A stretch of DNA of 64,000 nt from Deltaproteobacteria bacterium IMCC39146 (GTDB taxonomy: Bacteria; Desulfobacterota; Desulfuromonadia; Desulfuromonadales; BM103): positions 22,688 to 86,687 of the forward strand of contig JARUHP010000017.1 of NCBI GenBank assembly GCA_030005635.1, read 5' to 3'. The notes beneath the pieces were generated by a model. That model did not search any database and had not been told where the DNA came from. It saw only the letters and a program-made list of their open reading frames with translations. Below are positions 60,153-64,000 of the stretch, piece by piece. How positions within the stretch are numbered: position 1 is the first letter of the stretch; the number at the start of each line of letters is the position of its first letter. The position numbers and the translations under genes are program-made.

Positions 60153-60713
60153 CTAAGGAGCTTTTAAAAGAAAGGATGTTGTGACTTTGATACTGTCGCC
60201 GACTCTGATGATGCCGAGAACAGAAGGTGCTTTGAGTTGATAGTCGGCAAGAGAGAGTGTGAAGGTCAGGTCAGCCGTGATAATACCTTCCGTTTCCACA
60301 ATGTTCTGCAGAACGGCAATGACAGGTTTTTCCATATCACGAATTTTTAGCTGGAAGAGGAGAGTCGTTGTGCTATTGACGTTTTCTTCCAAGGTTTTCC
60401 TGATATCGCTTAGAGATATAGGTGCACTCATGCCTTTAATCAGCGGAAACTTTTCCGCCTCAAACATTTTGCGCATTTTATTGTCACGGCTGGAATTGTC
60501 AGTATCCATGTCAGACACGGCTACAGTCAGCTCTGGGACAGTTAGGACTCCGGCATTTTCACTGGCAATAAAAGGCTCACAACTGCCCTTGCCATTGAAA
60601 TCATGGAGTGTTGAGCTTCCCTCAAATACAACCGTACAATTTCCGTGGTAATTTGTTGCGGGTGAGATTGCTGGGAGGATTAGAAATAAGGCGAAAAAGA
60701 TAAATATTCTCAA
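60153..60713 (-). CDS. YceI-family lipid-binding periplasmic protein
   Basis: 186 residues with a signal peptide (about 1-19). The YceI lipocalin-like pattern is visible: CTVVFEGSSTLHDFNGKGSC at the start, TVAVSDMDTDNSSRDNKMRKMFEAEKFP in the middle, ITADLTFTLSLADYQLKAPSVLG and a terminal VTTSFLL strand. YceI proteins bind isoprenoid or other long lipids. Two cysteines flank the early loop (C27 and C44 or so). It is the first gene of the polyketide operon, 38 bases upstream of the synthase, which suits a carrier for its lipid product in the periplasm. Confidence 0.85.
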   Translation of the reverse strand: MRIFIFFALFLILPAISPATNYHGNCTVVFEGSSTLHDFNGKGSCEPFIASENAGVLTVPELTVAVSDMDTDNSSRDNKMRKMFEAEKFPLIKGMSAPISLSDIRKTLEENVNSTTTLLFQLKIRDMEKPVIAVLQNIVETEGIITADLTFTLSLADYQLKAPSVLGIIRVGDSIKVTTSFLLKAP

Positions 60714-60973
60714 GGCATAATCCTCTCAACAAAAACATTAAGTTTACCTTGTCATTGTACTACACTTTAAGATTTATTGTCCTCAAACAATACACCCTAT
60801 TTACCGATCAACACATGATTAGTTTGAATCGAACTGGCAGCAAAGTATTGCCATTCACGGTAAAATGTATTTTTTGTTGAAAGGTGGCCTCGAACATTCA
60901 AACTCTGGTATTGTAAGAAGCGCTTCCAATTCATAGGACAGCTCCCAAAATCAACACTAGGAGAAGATAAAGC

Positions 60974-61228
60974 GTGCAAACAGAAACAGAGATAGCCCTA
61001 GACTGCCCCTATTGCGGTGAGTCGATCTACGAGCCCCTGAGTTGGTTCAAGAAAACCTACTCCACTTGCCCCAGTTGCGCCAAAGGCCTGTCGGCCAACC
61101 AGTTTGCCTCTGTTGTCAATGATCTCGAAAACGCGATGGAAGAGAGTATTGAAGAGATGGTAAATGGTCGACCGCAGGGTGGTGGCTGCTGCGGCAGTAA
61201 AAAGTCTTCCGGTTGTTGCGGATCTTGA
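60974..61228 (+). CDS. Small zinc-ribbon protein with CCGS tail (CPXCG family-like)
   Basis: 84 residues with CPYCGES ... CPSCAKG (C-x2-C ... C-x2-C, about 11-36), a helix, then a Gly/Cys-rich tail GGGCCGSKKSSGCCGS. The CPxCG pattern at the front recalls the small CPXCG family. The doubled CCGS tail might bind a further metal. GTG 60974 with AGGAGA about ten bases upstream is the start. No role is known. The next gene follows after 31 bases and is probably co-transcribed. Confidence 0.78.
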   Translation: MQTETEIALDCPYCGESIYEPLSWFKKTYSTCPSCAKGLSANQFASVVNDLENAMEESIEEMVNGRPQGGGCCGSKKSSGCCGS

Positions 61229-61259
61229 CCTCGAAAACAAACATGTCTGGAGAAATTGT

Positions 61260-61478
61260 ATGGAGATCGACCTCTACGCTCTTGAGCACCTTCTGAAAAA
61301 ACGTCTCGATGAAATTGAATTGATCGTTGCTGGAACCGGCTACTTGCCCAAGACCGTGATTGGTGTCGGCACTGTATTGCTCGACAATCAGGGTGAAGTC
61401 GAATTGTTGACTGCCAATCAACAGGTTACCTTCGAAAAATTCATAAAACCTCTGCTGGAATCATCGCCAAAAATCTAG
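61260..61478 (+). CDS. Small protein of unknown function
   Basis: 72 residues, soluble, starting MEIDLYALEHLLKKRLDEIEL and ending LLESSPKI, with a central strand-rich part GTGYLPKTVIGVGTVLLDNQGE. GGAG seven bases before ATG 61260 fixes the start; the longer frame that begins inside the zinc-ribbon gene is a read-in. I do not recognise a family. Its position after the CPXCG gene suggests one transcript. Confidence 0.62.
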   Translation: MEIDLYALEHLLKKRLDEIELIVAGTGYLPKTVIGVGTVLLDNQGEVELLTANQQVTFEKFIKPLLESSPKI

Positions 61479-61547
61479 CAGCCTCGGACTTACAATGAAC
61501 TGACTGCTAGAGTGAAGCCGTTCCGCAGAAGGACTTCTTGGTAACCT

Positions 61548-62045
61548 ATGCCGCAGCAACAAAAAATTTACATGACCCCCGGATGCGCAAAACGATTGCG
61601 CGCTGAGCTAAAGAAACTGCTCTATACCGACAGACCAATACTCGCCAAGGCTGCGAGGATTGCGGCAGAGGAGGGGGATCGCTCGGAAAATTATGAGTAC
61701 CAGGCGACCAAGAGAGCGATGCGAAAGATGGACGGACGAATTCACTTTCTAACAAAAAGAATTGAAAGCTTAGAAGTGGTAGACCCCGTTAAGCAAGGTG
61801 ACATTGCCAATGGCCGAGTCCTTTTTGGCGCGACTGTAACCGTTGAAGACGATGAGGGCGAAGAAAAGATTTACTCTATCGTCGGGATCGATGAATACGA
61901 TGGGGGAAAAGGAAAAGTAAGCTGGGTTTCGCCGATCGGGAAGGCTCTTCTAGGCCGCTTTGAGGGTGACTCGGTGTCCTTTGTGACGCCTGGTGGTGTT
62001 AGTGAACTGGAAATTGTTAAATTGGAATACAGGGCGATTGATTAA
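61548..62045 (+). CDS. greB: Transcription elongation factor GreB
   Basis: 165 residues. The N-terminal coiled coil opens MPQQQKIYMTPGCAKRLRAELKKLL; the acidic tip is EEGDRSENYEYQATKRAMRKMDGRIHFLTKRI, typical of GreB, with the Asp and Glu that position magnesium. The C-terminal domain shows FGATVTVEDDEGEEKIYSIVGIDEYDGGKGKVSWVSPIGKALLG. It stimulates transcript cleavage by arrested RNA polymerase. The residue order fits GreB better than GreA because of the FLTKRIESLEVVD segment. Confidence 0.95.
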   Translation: MPQQQKIYMTPGCAKRLRAELKKLLYTDRPILAKAARIAAEEGDRSENYEYQATKRAMRKMDGRIHFLTKRIESLEVVDPVKQGDIANGRVLFGATVTVEDDEGEEKIYSIVGIDEYDGGKGKVSWVSPIGKALLGRFEGDSVSFVTPGGVSELEIVKLEYRAID

Positions 62046-62110
62046 GCTTTGCAATATAAGAGCCCTGCACGATTATAAGTTGGAGTCGCGATGTGTGCAC
62101 AAGAGCTCTG

Positions 62111-62431
62111 ATGGCTGAGGAAAAGTCAGACTCACTCTACCAACGCATCTACACGCTTGTTAAACAAATCCCACCCGGTTATGTGTGTAGTTATGGTTGT
62201 CTTGGCCAGAAAGCTGGCTGCACCGCACGCACGGTCGGATTTGCCCTTTCGGCGCTGCCGGGCAGAAATGATGTTCCCTGGCAACGCATCGTCAACAGCA
62301 GGGGCATGATCAGCCCTCGTGCAGATGGTGGCAGCAATCTACTGCAGCGAGATTTACTGGAAATCGAAGGGGTTTGTTTTGACGAAGCAAATCGGATCGA
62401 TCTAAACACTCACGACTGGAACTTTTTGTAA
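62111..62431 (+). CDS. Alkyltransferase-like protein (ATL)
   Basis: 106 residues of the MGMT/Ogt DNA-binding fold. The active-site PCHR of methyltransferases is replaced by PWQR (VPWQRIVNSRGMIS). This is the mark of alkyltransferase-like proteins, which bind O6-alkylguanine and flag it for excision repair instead of repairing it. TVGFALSALPGRNDVPW and LEIEGV are the family boxes. Start ATG 62111; an in-frame ATG/GTG lies six codons upstream at 62093. A single gene after greB. Confidence 0.9.
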   Translation: MAEEKSDSLYQRIYTLVKQIPPGYVCSYGCLGQKAGCTARTVGFALSALPGRNDVPWQRIVNSRGMISPRADGGSNLLQRDLLEIEGVCFDEANRIDLNTHDWNFL

Positions 62432-62472
62432 TGCTTTAACTGTCACTAGTTTAGCAGGAAGGGGGTCTCTTA

Positions 62473-62736
62473 ATGGATGACAAAAAGATCAGAGTGAAGG
62501 CGGAAAGTGGTCAGGTCCTGGAAGTTGGCGTCTCCAGCAAAAAGGCAGAGGCCATCTGGATTGTTCTGGGCGAAGGTGTCCACAATGCCAAGTGCAAGCT
62601 CACTCCTACACGCAACAGCTTGGCCTATGCAGGGAGTGTCCTGGGCCGTGAACTCATCTATGAGCGCAGCGTTGAACAGGTTCGAGCGGATATCGCTCAG
62701 GAAGAGCACGACAGCTATCAATTCAGGACCCGGTAA
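62473..62736 (+). CDS. Conserved-looking small protein of unknown function
   Basis: 87 residues. MDDKKIRVKAESGQVLEVG, AIWIVLGEGVHNAKCKLTPTRNSLAYAGSVLGRELIYERS and the helical end VEQVRADIAQEEHDSYQFRTR. No membrane helix or signal peptide is seen. GGAAGGGGG about eight bases before ATG 62473 is a strong ribosome-binding site, which argues for a real gene. No family is recognised. It is the last gene before the IS110-like region. Confidence 0.65.
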   Translation: MDDKKIRVKAESGQVLEVGVSSKKAEAIWIVLGEGVHNAKCKLTPTRNSLAYAGSVLGRELIYERSVEQVRADIAQEEHDSYQFRTR

Positions 62737-63181
62737 ATATTTCCAGAATGAACGACCTCGCAGCAAGCTACGAGGTATCAACAGCCTGTTAACACAAGGG
62801 GAATCTATTCTTAGCCGCGATCAGAATCTATGAAAATCGGTACCATCAAGAACACTTATTCACAAGGATGAAAGGGATGTAGGTTTTCAAACAAAAGCCT
62901 TTGACCCTTGATGTTAAAAACAAAAAGACTAAAGTTTTGCTTGATTTTGCTCTATCCCCTTAATCCCCTTCATCCCTGATATTCGCGGGTTGGTTACCGC
63001 CTGACTTGGCTTCGTCGCGGAGCTGCTCTCTCTGTAAAGCGTGAGTTCGACTCGAGGTCTTATCCAACAGGGATGTCGAGGGTTCTCCTGACCACGGTTG
63101 CGCTCCCTGGCACTGTTCTGGATGAATAGCTTTTTTCTTATAGGCGTTCTCCAACGATCCTTGAAGGTTTTTTTACTTCAG
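62737..63181. other. Gene-free stretch: dispersed repeats and 3' flank of the IS110-like gene
   Basis: No gene. Around 62810 it carries part of the GCCGC-type dispersed repeat (TTAGCCGCGATCAGA). AGGATGAAAGGGATG (about 62866) and CCCTTCATCCCTGAT (about 62965) form an inverted pair enclosing roughly 80 bases. The part nearest the transposase (about 62990-63181) is GC-rich and may be the right end of the insertion sequence; it could be structured. Confidence 0.5.
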
Positions 63182-64000
63182 TTAGGCTTTACCTGGTTTT
63201 TGGACTTCGTTGGCGATTGCCCACATAAAAGCACAGAGTTCTCGGGCAATTGCAGTGACAATTAGTTGCTTGGATTTACCTTTTATGAGGAATCGCGTGT
63301 AGCGGGCGCATAAACGAAGTTGGGCTTTCCAGGAGATTGCACATATCTCTTGAGATAAGCCTTCCTGACGAATGAGAAGTTTGCGGCTCACCCGCGCTGG
63401 AAGTCGATAAGCCCAAGCAGCTTCAACCAAGACGCGGCGCACATGGCCATTCCCTGTTTTTGTAATGGAACCCCGCTTGGTCGTTTGACCACTTGAGTGC
63501 TCTGAAGGAACCAGTCCGAGATAGGACATGAGCTCAGTCGGGCTATCAAAACGGGTTAAATCGCCAATCTCAGCGACGGTGGTCGTAGCAACAATCAAGG
63601 ACACACCGCGCATGGCTTGCAATGCCTGGGCAACTGGGAACATTCGCCACTGAGGTGACAAGAGTTGAATCTGTTCCGTTAAACGTTCAACCCGGCACGT
63701 ACACTCTGCCAGAGCCTCAAGGGACTCTTGAAGCACGATCTGCTGTGCAGGATGAGGCATTTTAATGTCGGAAATCCAACGAAAGTGAGCGCGGCTCCAG
63801 GAAGATTTCCCAGAGTAACGATGCCCATGTCGAAGCAGAAATGCCAAAATGCGTTGTTTCGCTTTTCGTTCCGAAGCTTTAACGTCTTCCCTGGAGCGGG
63901 TTAAATCCCGCATGGCTTCATCTTCAACAGAGGGGATATAGACTGAGGTTAATTCGCCAGCGCGGTGCAGTCGAGCAAGCATCTGGGCATCCCGGCGATC
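63182..64000 (-). mobile_element. IS110-family transposase, 5' part outside the window
   Basis: 273 residues of a minus-strand frame entering from the right edge. It starts DRRDAQMLARLHRAGELTSV, with the second acidic pair of the DEDD catalytic domain. The transposase_20 domain follows (MRGVSLIVATTTVAEIGDLTRF, YLGLVPSEHSSGQTTKRGSITKTGNGHVRRVLVEAAWAYR). Serine of the family tail is in the SSGQ region. IS110 relatives transpose without terminal inverted repeats, and some use a bridge RNA. The gene is intact from the edge to its stop TAA at 63182, so the copy may be functional. Codon use does not differ visibly from its neighbours. Confidence 0.93.

Overview
The window looks like chromosomal DNA of a Desulfuromonadia-type bacterium (Geobacter/Desulfuromonas/Pelobacter relatives). 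Pointers are two twelve-heme c-type cytochromes, a diderm cell envelope (two MCE lipid-transport systems, an OmpA-like protein, lipoproteins), PilZ and HD-GYP proteins, and rubrerythrin/ferritin-like proteins typical of oxygen-sensitive bacteria. This assignment is inference; no rRNA gene is present.

Layout. 1-4.8 kb: a truncated membrane-protein gene, a YkgJ-type protein, then aroQ and nadB on the minus strand, a lytic transglycosylase overlapping pgsA, and tRNA-Gly(GCC). 5-12 kb: a 12-heme cytochrome, an orphan secretin-like protein, tRNA-Cys, TauE-type and Memo-type proteins, gltX, then tRNA-Gln and tRNA-Glu. 12-27 kb: a TPR protein and an MlaEFD-type lipid ABC transporter behind a repetitive aromatic-rich exported protein. 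Then come a poly(A) polymerase/CCA-transferase family gene, an aminotransferase between two identical tRNA-Gly(CCC) genes, an ORF-less group IIC intron sitting on the second tRNA's terminator, and a PqiA-PqiA-PqiB-PqiC operon. 27-40 kb: yacG-queD-queE, a large AMIN/OmpA protein with 45-bp coding repeats, coaD-rsmD, dgt, two receiver-PilZ paralogues, an atypical ferredoxin and a second 12-heme cytochrome. 40-54 kb: an acyl-CoA ligase, lepA-lepB, a possible GxGD-type membrane protease, an acyl-CoA dehydrogenase, and a HEAT/HD-GYP gene pair. 54.2-60.7 kb: a compact minus-strand operon of YceI, type III polyketide synthase, FAD monooxygenase, RND/MMPL exporter, a periplasmic protein and a UbiE-type methyltransferase. 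61-64 kb: greB, an alkyltransferase-like gene and a partial IS110-family transposase.

The most interesting region is the minus-strand operon at 54.2-60.7 kb. Its polyketide synthase, flavin hydroxylase and methyltransferase are the same enzyme types that make methylated phenolic lipids or alkylquinones in other bacteria, here joined to a lipid exporter and a YceI-type lipid-binding protein. Its monooxygenase is split by one in-frame TAA codon, so the pathway may be stalled in this strain, or the base may be a sequencing error.

The intergenic spaces hold several families of dispersed inverted repeats: AACGCAAAG-type elements, GCCGCAGATAA-type elements and CTGGG tandem runs. Three long gene-free stretches (about 6.2, 9.9 and 44.8 kb) contain little else.
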